From: Bacteroidales bacterium
Lineage (GTDB): Bacteria > Bacteroidota > Bacteroidia > Bacteroidales > UBA932
Assembly: GCA_017447815.1 (NCBI GenBank)
Contig: JAFSMS010000032.1
Span: 1 to 43,774, forward strand
Length of the DNA: 43,774 nucleotides
Direction: 5' to 3'
This document shows positions 1 to 7,201 of the stretch, in pieces. A model generated the notes under the pieces. It was not told the origin of the DNA and did no database searches. It saw only the letters and a program-made list of their open reading frames with translations. Made by a program: the position numbers and the translations under genes. Within the stretch, counting starts at the first letter, position 1. Every line of letters starts with the position of its first letter.

Positions 1-1248
1 CGACGATAACGTTTCTATCTCTTTCTGGAATGTATCTTGGGACAAACGGTCATATTTTTTCTGAATCTCATCTATCTGGGACATAGCCATTTCCACCTGC
101 TTCCTCTTTTCCCTGGTACGTTGTACCAGCAGCAGAATGCCAGCCAGAAGCAGCAGGGTGGCCAAAATGGAAAAGGCCGTTATCGCGTGCCGCAAGTCTT
201 GCTCCCGTTCGCTTTTCCGTTTGTAATACTCTTTCTGGTTGAAGACAAGGGATTGCTGGATTTTCTCGCGCAGCAGAGAGTCTTCGTAGTGCATCACTTT
301 TTCGAAGTATGGCAAGGCGGCCTTGTAGTCTCCGGCAAGTTTATGGTAGCGGTATAAAGCAAGTTTTGCCAATGCGTTCGACCGATCATCGGATTGTAGG
401 GCAATATTGCTTATTTGGTTAAGAAGGGAAAGGGTGTAGGGATCTTTAGCTTTCCCTATTCCGGAAAGAATGACAAGCATGTTGCACCAGTCTGAGGTTT
501 TCATGACCTCACGGGGACACAATGTGTAATGCTGAAAAGCTTCTTTATATAAAGGGTGCCTACGCTGGTAGAAGGCTCTCGCTTGTGTTTTATGAATCTC
601 CCCGACAAGTAAGGAATCTTGAAAGTGTTGTGCCAGCAAGAGGGATAGTAAACTATCTCGTGCTTCGTCTTTATTATTACTGCTGTAGTCTCTGGCCAAC
701 CCCAATTGTGCATAGGCTAAATACAGGCTGTCTCCGCTCTGGGAAAAGGCATAAACGGCTTCTTCCTGACAATGGGTGCTTTTTTCCAGACAATATGCGT
801 CATTATAAATATCGGCCATGTTGCGAGTACTTAGCCCCAGCCAGAACCAGTCCTTTCGTTTTCGAGCCATATCAGCAACCTGTTCAAAGCTCATCAAGGC
901 GCTATCGTCGTCTCCTGCATTCAACTGAACCCGCCCAAGGCAGTAAAGGGAGCGGAGATACATCTTTTCATTGCGAGTGCGTTTATAGTACTTCACCGCC
1001 AGCATAATCAGGGAATCGTCAGCAATATTGACGTCGCATTTGTCATAGGCCCGGCTCAGGAGCCAGGCCCGCTGCGCACGCAAGGAAGGGCGCGAGAAGG
1101 AACAAGTGTCCAACAAGTCTATAACCTTTTGCGGCTCTTTCTCCACCGTTTCCCAAGCGGTGGCAAGGATGGCATTCTCTTCCGGTTTGCAGGCCCCGCA
1201 GAAAAGGAAAAAAAGGAAGAAATAAAGGAATACAGATAAATGTCTCAT
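1..1248 (-). CDS. TPR lipoprotein/membrane sensor, C-terminus beyond window edge
   Basis: The minus-strand frame is open from an ATG at 1248 to base 1 (416 codons), so the C-terminus is missing. The N-terminus MRHLSVFLYFFLFFLFCGAC is a hydrophobic signal with a lipobox-like FCGAC. Residues about 30-330 are helical pairs of TPR type (motifs such as YCLGRVQLNAGDDDSALMSF and ALPYFEKVMHYEDSLL). A single transmembrane helix follows at about residues 358-380 (AFSILATLLLLAGILLLVQ), then a charged coiled-coil start (REKRKQVEMAMSQIDEIQKK). Bacteroidales have a common family with this plan (signal, TPRs, one TM, coiled coil, cytoplasmic DNA-binding or signalling tail); whether this one ends in a helix-turn-helix cannot be seen. 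It is divergent from the NVEALA island, so it may be its sensor or regulator (inference). The upstream region holds a terminator and a structured RNA. Confidence 0.75.
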   Translation of the reverse strand, partial: MRHLSVFLYFFLFFLFCGACKPEENAILATAWETVEKEPQKVIDLLDTCSFSRPSLRAQRAWLLSRAYDKCDVNIADDSLIMLAVKYYKRTRNEKMYLRSLYCLGRVQLNAGDDDSALMSFEQVADMARKRKDWFWLGLSTRNMADIYNDAYCLEKSTHCQEEAVYAFSQSGDSLYLAYAQLGLARDYSSNNKDEARDSLLSLLLAQHFQDSLLVGEIHKTQARAFYQRRHPLYKEAFQHYTLCPREVMKTSDWCNMLVILSGIGKAKDPYTLSLLNQISNIALQSDDRSNALAKLALYRYHKLAGDYKAALPYFEKVMHYEDSLLREKIQQSLVFNQKEYYKRKSEREQDLRHAITAFSILATLLLLAGILLLVQRTREKRKQVEMAMSQIDEIQKKYDRLSQDTFQKEIETLSS

Positions 1249-1263
1249 AGAGAACTGCCGGTG

Positions 1264-1279
1264 TATCCTAAAGGATACG
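1264..1279. repeat. small perfect inverted repeat in the TPR gene leader
   Basis: GTATCC-TAAA-GGATAC is a 6-bp perfect dyad between the terminator and the start codon of the TPR gene. It could be an operator half-site pair or a leader hairpin; function unknown. Confidence 0.4.
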
Positions 1280-1290
1280 TTCAAAAACTC

Positions 1291-1332
1291 AAAAAAATCC
1301 GGCAGTTCAATCAAAGGATTGGAACTGCCGGA
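1291..1332 (-). terminator. intrinsic terminator upstream of the TPR gene
   Basis: On the minus strand an 11-bp perfect stem (TCCGGCAGTTC pairing with GAACTGCCGGA), extendable by about 5 pairs with one bulged base, is followed by T7 at 1297-1291. It lies 43 bp before the TPR gene start codon and so would stop or attenuate transcription entering that gene. Confidence 0.65.
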
Positions 1333-1502
1333 TAGGTTCAGCCAACCCTAACCGACGAGGTCCACCACGACCTAGACAAGAGGGTGGCCGCACCATGGTA
1401 CGGCCTACCCCTAACAATCCTGTCTAAGCAAAAAGTGTGGTGGACTTCGTCGGTATTGACAGGATGAAAGTAGGTTTTCTATAATGTATAGAAATATCTT
1501 TC
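1291..1502 (-). ncRNA. candidate structured non-coding RNA ending in an intrinsic terminator
   Basis: Read on the minus strand, a TATTTTTG box (1516-1509) is followed about 50 bases later by a nested fold. The outer stem pairs 1454-1435 with 1369-1351 (about 18 pairs, one mismatch). The middle stem pairs 1426-1421 with 1378-1373 (TAGACA/TGTCTA). The inner stem pairs 1410-1401 with 1390-1382 (GGGTAGGCCG with CGGCCACCC, one bulge), with ACCATGGT in the loop. A second hairpin (1332-1322 with 1308-1298, stem TCCGGCAGTTC) is followed directly by seven T residues, a classic intrinsic terminator. A transcript of about 210 nt is predicted. It could be a free small RNA (the rod shape recalls 6S-type RNAs) or an attenuated leader of the TPR gene at 1248. 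No family match was possible by eye. Confidence 0.5.
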
Positions 1503-1646
1503 TGCTTACAAAAATACAAAAAAACGGACAATCTGAATACCACTCAAGTCAAAATTAACGCAATGGAAAAATAAACGACTGATTATCAGTGATTTATTTA
1601 CGCGAGAATTAACGCCCCAAAGCAGGGAAGGCTCACTTCTTCTTTT

Positions 1647-1654
1647 TACCTTTG
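1647..1654 (+). promoter_or_regulatory. -7 box upstream of the NVEALA island
   Basis: TACCTTTG fits the Bacteroidetes -7 consensus TAnnTTTG and sits 21 bp before the ATG at 1676. No good -33 TTTG was found about 20 bp upstream. It is the only convincing box seen ahead of the island's first genes, so it may drive 1676 through at least 2917. Confidence 0.5.
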
Positions 1655-1675
1655 TCATACAAAAACTCAATTTCT

Positions 1676-2074
1676 ATGAAAAAAATATTAACAATGGTTT
1701 TAGTGCTCTGTTTATCGAGCATAACCTCACCTTTTCTAAGAGGTCAAACTCCCCCCGATGATCCGGAGGAAACAATTATCATCATTGAGAAGAAGTCGGA
1801 AGAAAACAACCCTCCTTCAGGTCCTAAGGCTCCTTCTGCCATTCGCCTTCAAGCGTATTACGATTGTGCAAGTTCGGAAATCGTTGTTTCCGCACGCAAT
1901 GCGGGAACTAATATCAGCGTGTCCGTAGAAAACCTTGTCAGCGGAGAAAGTTCGCTGTTCAGCATTTCCGGGAACAGTGTCAGTTATATGCCCATATCCG
2001 GCACTTCAGGTTATTGGCTGCTCACATTTACTCTGGAAAACGGGTCTGTGTACATAGGTCAATTCACGTTGTAA
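1676..2074 (+). CDS. small secreted protein, DUF3244-like
   Basis: A 132-aa protein. I chose the ATG at 1676 because it starts directly with a signal peptide (MKKILTMVLVLCLSSITSPF, cleavage probable near LRGQ). The TTG at 1652 would lie inside the promoter box. After a low-complexity acidic/proline linker (DDPEETIIIIEKKSEENNPP), residues about 55-132 form a small all-beta domain (IRLQAYYDCASSEIVVSARN ... YWLLTFTLENGSVYIGQFTL). This looks like the Bacteroidales DUF3244 fold: short surface or periplasmic beta-sandwich proteins with terminal strand motifs of the type G-x-x-Y-x-G-x-F. It is first in the island and only 6 bp from the thioredoxin-like lipoprotein, so the two are co-transcribed. The biological role is unknown. 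Confidence 0.6.
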   Translation: MKKILTMVLVLCLSSITSPFLRGQTPPDDPEETIIIIEKKSEENNPPSGPKAPSAIRLQAYYDCASSEIVVSARNAGTNISVSVENLVSGESSLFSISGNSVSYMPISGTSGYWLLTFTLENGSVYIGQFTL

Positions 2075-2080
2075 TCGGTT

Positions 2081-2620
2081 ATGAGTCGGGTTCGCACGCT
2101 CATCTTGGTGGGACTGGTGTTGTGTCTGGGCAGTTGCTCCAGTCATCGCATTCGGAAGGAGCTGGAATCATTCTTGTCGCAGGAAGTATGTTTCCCGTCA
2201 TCCCTCACCTGTGTTTCCAACGCTTTCCAAGGGAGAGATATTCTATTGGACTCCATTCCCCTACTAGTGATATATGTGGACTCGACTCAATGCTCCACTT
2301 GTCGTGTCGGGCATTTGGCCGAATATATACCCTTGCAGGAGAAGGCTGTTCAGAGCAGAAAGTTCTTGTTGACAGTTATCCTCTCCCCTCCGGCAAACGA
2401 ATATGACCACATTGTTCATTTGTTGGATGTATATGATTACCCTTTCCCCATTTTTCTGGACAAGAATCATTCTTTCAGAAAGGAGAACTCTTTTATCCCG
2501 GGCGATGCTCGCTTCCATGCTTTTTTAATCGACCGCTCCCGTCACCCGGTAATGGTAGGCGATCCAACCCGGAGTGAAAAACTACGGCGGTTGTTTGAAC
2601 AAGCATTACAGCAATTATAA
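2081..2620 (+). CDS. thioredoxin-fold (TlpA-like) lipoprotein
   Basis: 179 aa. The N-terminal signal MSRVRTLILVGLVLCLGSCS has a lipobox LGSC with the lipidated Cys at 19, so it is a membrane-attached lipoprotein. Residues about 58-178 look like a reduced thioredoxin fold: a strand (PLLVIYVDS) leads into the redox-type motif C71-S-T-C74, then helices and the strand pair PFPIFLDKN and HAFLIDRSRHPVMVGDP. The family (TlpA/AhpC-TSA-like) carries out disulfide exchange in the periplasm. Its neighbour, the Cys-rich NVEALA peptide 27 bp downstream, suggests it could handle disulfides in that peptide (inference). A second, broken member of the same type lies at 11753-12038, next to the fourth peptide/propeller unit, which supports the functional link. 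Confidence 0.65.
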   Translation: MSRVRTLILVGLVLCLGSCSSHRIRKELESFLSQEVCFPSSLTCVSNAFQGRDILLDSIPLLVIYVDSTQCSTCRVGHLAEYIPLQEKAVQSRKFLLTVILSPPANEYDHIVHLLDVYDYPFPIFLDKNHSFRKENSFIPGDARFHAFLIDRSRHPVMVGDPTRSEKLRRLFEQALQQL

Positions 2621-2647
2621 TCGATAACCAATCAATAAAACCACATT

Positions 2648-2917
2648 ATGAAAACCAAAATCATAATTATTGCGGTTATCCTTCTTGCCGTCGCCGCCAT
2701 CACCTCGGTGAAAACCATTAGGAGCAACACTCCTTTGTTGGAAGCAAACGTAGAGTCGTTGGTCCAGAATGAAATCTTAGTCAGGTGCAATTCTTCGAGC
2801 CCGATTATTTATTGTTTTGTATTTTGTACGAAATGTAATAACCTGTGGGAAGTGCCCGGTGCGGTTGGACAATATATTCAAGGAAGCGCTTTATGTTCAT
2901 GCGGTACTCAATTGTAG
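2648..2917 (+). CDS. NVEALA-family membrane-anchored Cys-rich peptide (copy 1)
   Basis: 89 aa. An N-terminal hydrophobic segment (residues about 4-20, IIIIAVILLAVAAITSV) is followed by a short linker and the family signature block L-L-E-A-N-V-E-S-L-V at about 30-39. The C-terminal half is variable and holds six Cys. NVEALA is a Bacteroidales-restricted peptide family of unknown function, usually found in multi-copy clusters. The layout of membrane segment, conserved block and variable Cys-rich tail resembles a leader/core arrangement (inference). The gene overlaps the start of the propeller lipoprotein at 2899 by 19 bp, so the two are probably translationally coupled. Confidence 0.7.
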   Translation: MKTKIIIIAVILLAVAAITSVKTIRSNTPLLEANVESLVQNEILVRCNSSSPIIYCFVFCTKCNNLWEVPGAVGQYIQGSALCSCGTQL

Positions 2918-3909
2918 TAATATTAATGTGGTGTGTGGTCGGGTGTAGCATGGATACATCCTATCGTGAAGCAGCCTTCTTGGATGAGAGGGGAACGAAT
3001 ATACAGCAGATTGGCGAAGCATTGATGCTGGGTGCTCCGATAGACCTCTGTATGGCAGGCGATTATCTATTTGTTCTGGCGTATTCTCCGGAGTATTGGC
3101 TGCATGTTTATGACAAAAAAACAGGGGAAAAGGTCTCAGAAGCGATCCGGGTGGGCAGAGGCCCCGGAGAAGGAGTAAATATTGCATCAATGGATTTTTT
3201 TGTGCAAGAGAAGTGTTTATATATCTTTGACCGGGGCTTGCGTAAGACGCTGGTATATCAAATCGATGGAGATACGGGAAATGCCTCCTTTAAGGATGAG
3301 TTTCAACATCCTGCCGATGGTGTGATTCGAAAGTGTCATCATTTTGACAATGGAAAGTATTTATATGAAGGTTTTTTATCCGGAGATGATACGTTTACGC
3401 GATATACTCTCTCAAATGCTCAAAACGAATTGGACACTTATAGCGCATACCCAGAACTTAACAGCATGGACGACCGCTATGCTTTCATCTTAGGGGTGTC
3501 AAAAGCCTGTCCTGAAACGAGCAAGTTTGTTGCAGCAACGATGTTCGGTGCCGTTTTGGAGTGCTTTGACGTATCTGGAACCCATATTGAGCCTATTGCT
3601 ATCCGCCTGATTGACAAGCCGGAATTAGACTTTTCCACCTCCGTTATCCAAATGAAGGCGGGCAAGAAATATGGGTTTTCTACTTTGTGTCTGACCAAAG
3701 ATTTAATCTATGCAAATTATATAAATGGGACGGATCCGAATAATTTTAAGTCCATTGTTACATTCGATTGGCATGGAAGAGAAAAAACGAGATATACTGC
3801 AGATCGGAACATCCTAAGGATATGTCCGGGAGACAGTCCCGAGGAGTTATTTGGAGTTTCTTCCAGCCCCGAGATGGAATTCTCTCTTGTGAGAATTGCG
3901 ATGAAGTAA
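2899..3909 (+). CDS. 6-bladed beta-propeller lipoprotein (BF3164/TolB-like type), copy 1
   Basis: 336 aa from the ATG at 2899; an ATG two codons upstream (2893) is equally possible, whereas the long 2845 start would lose the signal peptide. The start MRYSIVVILMWCVVGCSMD has a lipobox VVGC. The rest is regular beta-rich repeats with the family hallmark around V-G-R-G-P-G-E-G, preceded by Y-D-K-K-T-G-E-K, typical of the Bacteroidales propeller families BF3164-like and DUF4934. Such lipoproteins are thought to be cell-envelope proteins of unknown ligand. It directly follows and overlaps NVEALA peptide copy 1. About 120 bp of its 3' part (3685-3804) recurs as a degraded copy at 5472-5587. Confidence 0.75.
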   Translation: MRYSIVVILMWCVVGCSMDTSYREAAFLDERGTNIQQIGEALMLGAPIDLCMAGDYLFVLAYSPEYWLHVYDKKTGEKVSEAIRVGRGPGEGVNIASMDFFVQEKCLYIFDRGLRKTLVYQIDGDTGNASFKDEFQHPADGVIRKCHHFDNGKYLYEGFLSGDDTFTRYTLSNAQNELDTYSAYPELNSMDDRYAFILGVSKACPETSKFVAATMFGAVLECFDVSGTHIEPIAIRLIDKPELDFSTSVIQMKAGKKYGFSTLCLTKDLIYANYINGTDPNNFKSIVTFDWHGREKTRYTADRNILRICPGDSPEELFGVSSSPEMEFSLVRIAMK

Positions 3910-4002
3910 TTTAAAGCGATAGACTAAAGCAGTTGTCTGTACAAACTTAATCAAAACTATCGTCATATTTGATCTCATTATTAATCATAAAACAAAAATC
4001 CA

Positions 4003-4305
4003 ATGAAAAAAGTTATTTTAGGAAGTCTCGTATTCTTGATAGCAATTATTGCTGTTGTTATTTCACATGAGAAGACGTTTAAAGCGGAGACAGCTGTATT
4101 ACAGGATAATATTGAAGCTTTGACGGGTTTCGAAGAAGAGTTTGAATTCCCACGCGGATATCCGTATCCAATTACATGTAAAGTTGTTGTTGGTTCTTTT
4201 CTGGGAATCCCTATACGTTGTGGGAGTACTGTGATTACATGTCAAGGTGGTGGCAGTGGTTGTAATGCGCAATCTTGCCCGTCGCATCCAGGATTGAATA
4301 ATTAA
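4003..4305 (+). CDS. NVEALA-family membrane-anchored Cys-rich peptide (copy 2)
   Basis: 100 aa. The membrane segment MKKVILGSLVFLIAIIAVVI is followed by the signature L-Q-D-N-I-E-A-L-T-G (about residues 33-42), an acidic stretch (EEEFEF), and a tail with five Cys plus glycine runs (QGGGSGC). It is separated from the previous propeller by 93 bp without a clear -7 box, and from the next propeller by only 4 bp. It has the same architecture as copies at 2648, 6892 and 10848, but the tail is nearly unrelated to theirs. Confidence 0.75.
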   Translation: MKKVILGSLVFLIAIIAVVISHEKTFKAETAVLQDNIEALTGFEEEFEFPRGYPYPITCKVVVGSFLGIPIRCGSTVITCQGGGSGCNAQSCPSHPGLNN

Positions 4306-4309
4306 ACGT

Positions 4310-5428
4310 ATGCGAATAGTTAGCATTTCCTTTGCCTTGGTACTTGTCGGTATGGTGGTCTGTTCCTGTGCCGAAAAGTCTGAGGTATCTTTGCAGGAAA
4401 CATTCCTGCCCTTCAAAACTAATCAGGAAAGGTTTATCCCGGATATCGTGGATGGCGTCGGCGTTGTTCCCCTGCATTTTGAAGGGTTGTCGTATTACAC
4501 GATAGACAAAATGATAGTCAGGGACGATTACTATTATCTGTTTGATTACAGACAAAAAAAAGTGATGGTATTTGACCGTTCTGGAAAAATGGAATATATC
4601 ATTGCAAGAGCGGGAAGGGGGCCTGGAGAATATCTTGATATGAAAAGTGCAACGGTTGACGGGCAAGATATCATTGTCCTGGATAATCAGATGCGTCAGA
4701 TTCACAGGTACAATAGGTTTACTGGAGAATATGTCCGTTCAAACAGATTGTCTTTTGCAGCCTGGGACGTAGAGGCGTTTAATGACGGAAGTCTTATTTT
4801 TGCCTTTGTCCCCATGCCTGGAGGCCATTTGGCTCATGCCCAGCCTGACAATATGGTCTTCATTACCGATGAAGAAGGACAGATACGCGAATGTTTGTTT
4901 CCGATAAAAAAGGGGTACTATGAGCCAATGAGTAAAGACAGTTATTTCCGCTCGGATGGGGAAAGAATTGTATTCAGTTCCTATGGGTTTGACGGATGTG
5001 TCACGTTTGACTGCAACGATTCGGGAAAACGAGAGAAAGTTATTATCGATTTTGGCAATGAAACGGCGAAAGGTGAGGAACGCAGGGAGTGGGCTGCCAT
5101 AGTGAAAAAGCGTTATTTGCATGACACACCACTTCCTTGCGGAGATTTGATGGGGATGCTGCTGGGTCTTGGTGACGAAACAATGAATTACTTTCTTTGT
5201 GACCGTCGGGGTGAAGATGGTTTTTTGCAAAATCCGTCAAGTCCGCAGAAAAACATGCTTTATATGCCTAAAGCGTCATACAAGGGAAAGATGTATTCGT
5301 TAATTGAGGCTGAGGAGTATAAGCAGTTGGCGTTGTCAGGCATATTGCCTTATGTCGGAACTATTCAGGATGTGGGAGAAGGAGATATGATATTGGCAGA
5401 ATATAGATTCAAGAATAATGCAGAGTGA
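4310..5428 (+). CDS. 6-bladed beta-propeller lipoprotein (DUF4934/BF3164-like), copy 2
   Basis: 372 aa. The N-terminus MRIVSISFALVLVGMVVCSC is a lipoprotein-type signal ending in VCSC. Blade-like repeats follow: YYYLFDYRQKKVMVFDRSGK, then the hallmark R-A-G-R-G-P-G-E-Y, then DIIVLDNQMRQIHRYNRFTG. This matches the Bacteroidales 6-bladed propeller families, including their length. It starts 4 bp after NVEALA copy 2, giving a tight two-gene unit. The ligand and function are not known; a surface or periplasmic binding role is inferred from the lipobox and fold. Confidence 0.75.
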   Translation: MRIVSISFALVLVGMVVCSCAEKSEVSLQETFLPFKTNQERFIPDIVDGVGVVPLHFEGLSYYTIDKMIVRDDYYYLFDYRQKKVMVFDRSGKMEYIIARAGRGPGEYLDMKSATVDGQDIIVLDNQMRQIHRYNRFTGEYVRSNRLSFAAWDVEAFNDGSLIFAFVPMPGGHLAHAQPDNMVFITDEEGQIRECLFPIKKGYYEPMSKDSYFRSDGERIVFSSYGFDGCVTFDCNDSGKREKVIIDFGNETAKGEERREWAAIVKKRYLHDTPLPCGDLMGMLLGLGDETMNYFLCDRRGEDGFLQNPSSPQKNMLYMPKASYKGKMYSLIEAEEYKQLALSGILPYVGTIQDVGEGDMILAEYRFKNNAE

Positions 5429-5471
5429 ATACGTGCAGATGTATCAGTAAACAGAAGTAAACTGCAAAACA

Positions 5472-5587
5472 TTGTGTCTGACCAAAGATTTAATGTGAAT
5501 TACATAGAGGGAACGGATTCGAATAGTTTTAAGTCCATCGTTACTTTTGTTTGGCGTGGAAGAGAAATCACGAGATATACTGCAGAT
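5472..5587 (+). pseudogene. relic of a beta-propeller gene 3' segment
   Basis: Bases 5472-5587 align with 3685-3804 inside propeller copy 1, from TTGTGTCTGACCAAAGATTT through ATATACTGCAGAT, with scattered substitutions and a net 4-base deletion. The reading frame is broken and neither end of the gene is present. Immediately after base 5587 the sequence switches to an O-antigen-ligase-type gene lacking its usual beginning. This is therefore the scar of a recombination or deletion between paralogous units of the island. Confidence 0.8.
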
Positions 5588-5597
5588 ATTTTTTCTC

Positions 5598-6875
5598 ATG
5601 GCGGCTTCCTGGCTCATTTATGAGTCAGGATACGGAATTCTGCAAGTATTAGGTTTGGCGCGTTCCGCTCATGTGCTCTTTTCCCTGACAGGCCATTTCC
5701 AAAACCCGGGCCCATTCGGCGGCTTTGTTGCAATGCTTATGTCCATTTGCTTGGCATACCTGTTATCGACAGAAAGAAATAATCTGTGGCAGCGTTGGAC
5801 AAAGTGGATTTGCGTCGTAGCCGCAGCCATGGGCTTTATCGTGCTTCCGGCGTCTATGAGCCGGGCCGGATGGCTTGGCCTGGCTGTTTCCTTGGGTGTG
5901 CTGGCTGTCCGGAATCAAAAGGTTCGAAAATGGTTCTCGGAGAAGCTGTTCCGGATGGCGGGAACATTGGCGGCTTTGATTCTCTTCGGGGTGGGCGCTT
6001 TCCTTCTAAAAAGGGATTCGGCACTCGGGCGTGTCCATGTCTGGCACATGGAACTTCTGGCCATGTTGAAGACGCCCATTACAGGTGCCGGGACCGGCCG
6101 GTTTGCATGGACTTATGGAGAAACACAGGCAGCCTATTTCTCTACAGCAGAACGTGCGCCGTGGGAGGCCAGGGTTGCGGGATGTCCGGAATATGCGTTC
6201 AATGAATATCTGGGCGCAGGTGTGGAATGGGGGATCCCGGGAATGCTTCTGCTGCTTGGTTTGTTTGTCTTCGTAATTGTTGTATTGGTGCGGAAAGACA
6301 ACCCTCTGGGATATGGAGCAGTAGATTTGGCGGTTTTTGCTTTCTTCTCCTATCCTTTCAGCCTGTGGCAGTTCCAATTTTGGACCGGGCTGTTTCTGGC
6401 TGTAGCGGCCAGCGCGGTCCTGAAAAATTGCAAATGGGCACCTTATGGCATTTTTCTGGCCGCGTTATGTGTTGTCTGCACAATAAAAAGGAATAAAACT
6501 TACGAACCGAATTATCGTGTGCTATATCAGCAAGGTTATGCGCTGTTTCAAATGGGAGAATATGAAAAAGCGCTGCCCCTTTTGCAAGAAGGAGCGGCGC
6601 AGTCCTGTGACCCCATGTTTCACAATATTATAGGACGATGCCAAGAAGTCCTTGGCAACAACATAGAAGCAGAGAAAGAGTATCTCCATGCCCACTACAT
6701 GGTCCCCGGCCGTCTGTATCCCCTGGTTTTGTTGCAAGAACTTTACCTGTCACAGGGTGAAACAAAGAAAGCCTCACACGTGCTTGAAACAATTCGAAGA
6801 ATCCCTGTCAATCCACGAAACAGCAATATGCAGTCCCTCCGGGAACGTGCAGAAAAGAATCATGTAAAACAATAA
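5598..6875 (+). CDS. O-antigen ligase/Wzy-type membrane protein with TPR tail, N-terminally truncated
   Basis: 425 aa from the ATG at 5598. The frame also opens upstream, but those codons come from the propeller relic read out of frame. The conserved family region begins almost at the new N-terminus: LTGHFQNPGPFGGFVA, then S-M-S-R-A-G-W-L-G, then a periplasmic loop (G-A-G-T-G-R-F-A-W-T-Y ... EYAFNEYLGAGVEWGIPG), each between hydrophobic helices. These are hallmarks of the O-antigen ligase (WaaL/Wzy) superfamily. Residues about 310-415 form TPR-like helices (GYALFQMGEYEKALPLLQEG), as in many Bacteroidetes members. Relatives normally have roughly 100 more residues and several TM helices at the N-terminus, so this is probably a truncated and perhaps inactive copy. 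It sits 16 bp before NVEALA copy 3. Confidence 0.7.
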   Translation: MAASWLIYESGYGILQVLGLARSAHVLFSLTGHFQNPGPFGGFVAMLMSICLAYLLSTERNNLWQRWTKWICVVAAAMGFIVLPASMSRAGWLGLAVSLGVLAVRNQKVRKWFSEKLFRMAGTLAALILFGVGAFLLKRDSALGRVHVWHMELLAMLKTPITGAGTGRFAWTYGETQAAYFSTAERAPWEARVAGCPEYAFNEYLGAGVEWGIPGMLLLLGLFVFVIVVLVRKDNPLGYGAVDLAVFAFFSYPFSLWQFQFWTGLFLAVAASAVLKNCKWAPYGIFLAALCVVCTIKRNKTYEPNYRVLYQQGYALFQMGEYEKALPLLQEGAAQSCDPMFHNIIGRCQEVLGNNIEAEKEYLHAHYMVPGRLYPLVLLQELYLSQGETKKASHVLETIRRIPVNPRNSNMQSLRERAEKNHVKQ

Positions 6876-6891
6876 ATAAAATAGTTCAATT

Positions 6892-7197
6892 ATGAAAAAA
6901 GTATTAATCCTGTTTTTGCCCTTAGTAATGATTCTCCTTGCGAGTATGATTATTGTTACTAGATCAGTTGGTAATGACAATAATACCACCTTGTGGAAAG
7001 CCAATTTGGAGGCCCTTTCCAAGGATGAAGCACCATATTGCCATAGTGGAGGGCCAGGGGCGACAGACTGCTCTATCACTGCCGGGACAAATATAGCTGG
7101 TATTGGTATCTCGGGCGGTTGTAGTGTTTCATGTGGAGGAAATACCTATGCTTGTTGTAGTCTGCGCTGTACCTGTGTTTCGTATATAGGAGTCTGA
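6892..7197 (+). CDS. NVEALA-family membrane-anchored Cys-rich peptide (copy 3)
   Basis: 101 aa. The membrane segment is at residues about 4-24 (VLILFLPLVMILLASMIIV), and the signature L-W-K-A-N-L-E-A-L-S-K at about 34-44. The tail is Gly/Cys-rich with eight Cys, including a CC pair (SGGCSVSCGG ... YACCSLRCTC), the most Cys-dense of the four copies. It stops 4 bp before the next propeller gene. The Cys/Gly-rich tail resembles small disulfide-rich secreted peptides; whether the membrane part is cleaved is unknown. Confidence 0.75.
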   Translation: MKKVLILFLPLVMILLASMIIVTRSVGNDNNTTLWKANLEALSKDEAPYCHSGGPGATDCSITAGTNIAGIGISGGCSVSCGGNTYACCSLRCTCVSYIGV

Positions 7198-7201
7198 ACC
7201 G

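Noticed and set aside
37-1007. Plus-strand open frames at 37-357 and 522-1007
   Set aside because: They are opposite a continuous minus-strand TPR gene that runs off the window edge and has a lipoprotein signal and TM helix.
1652-1675. TTG start at 1652 for the DUF3244-like gene
   Set aside because: It falls inside the TACCTTTG promoter box and adds residues before a complete signal peptide starting at the ATG at 1676.
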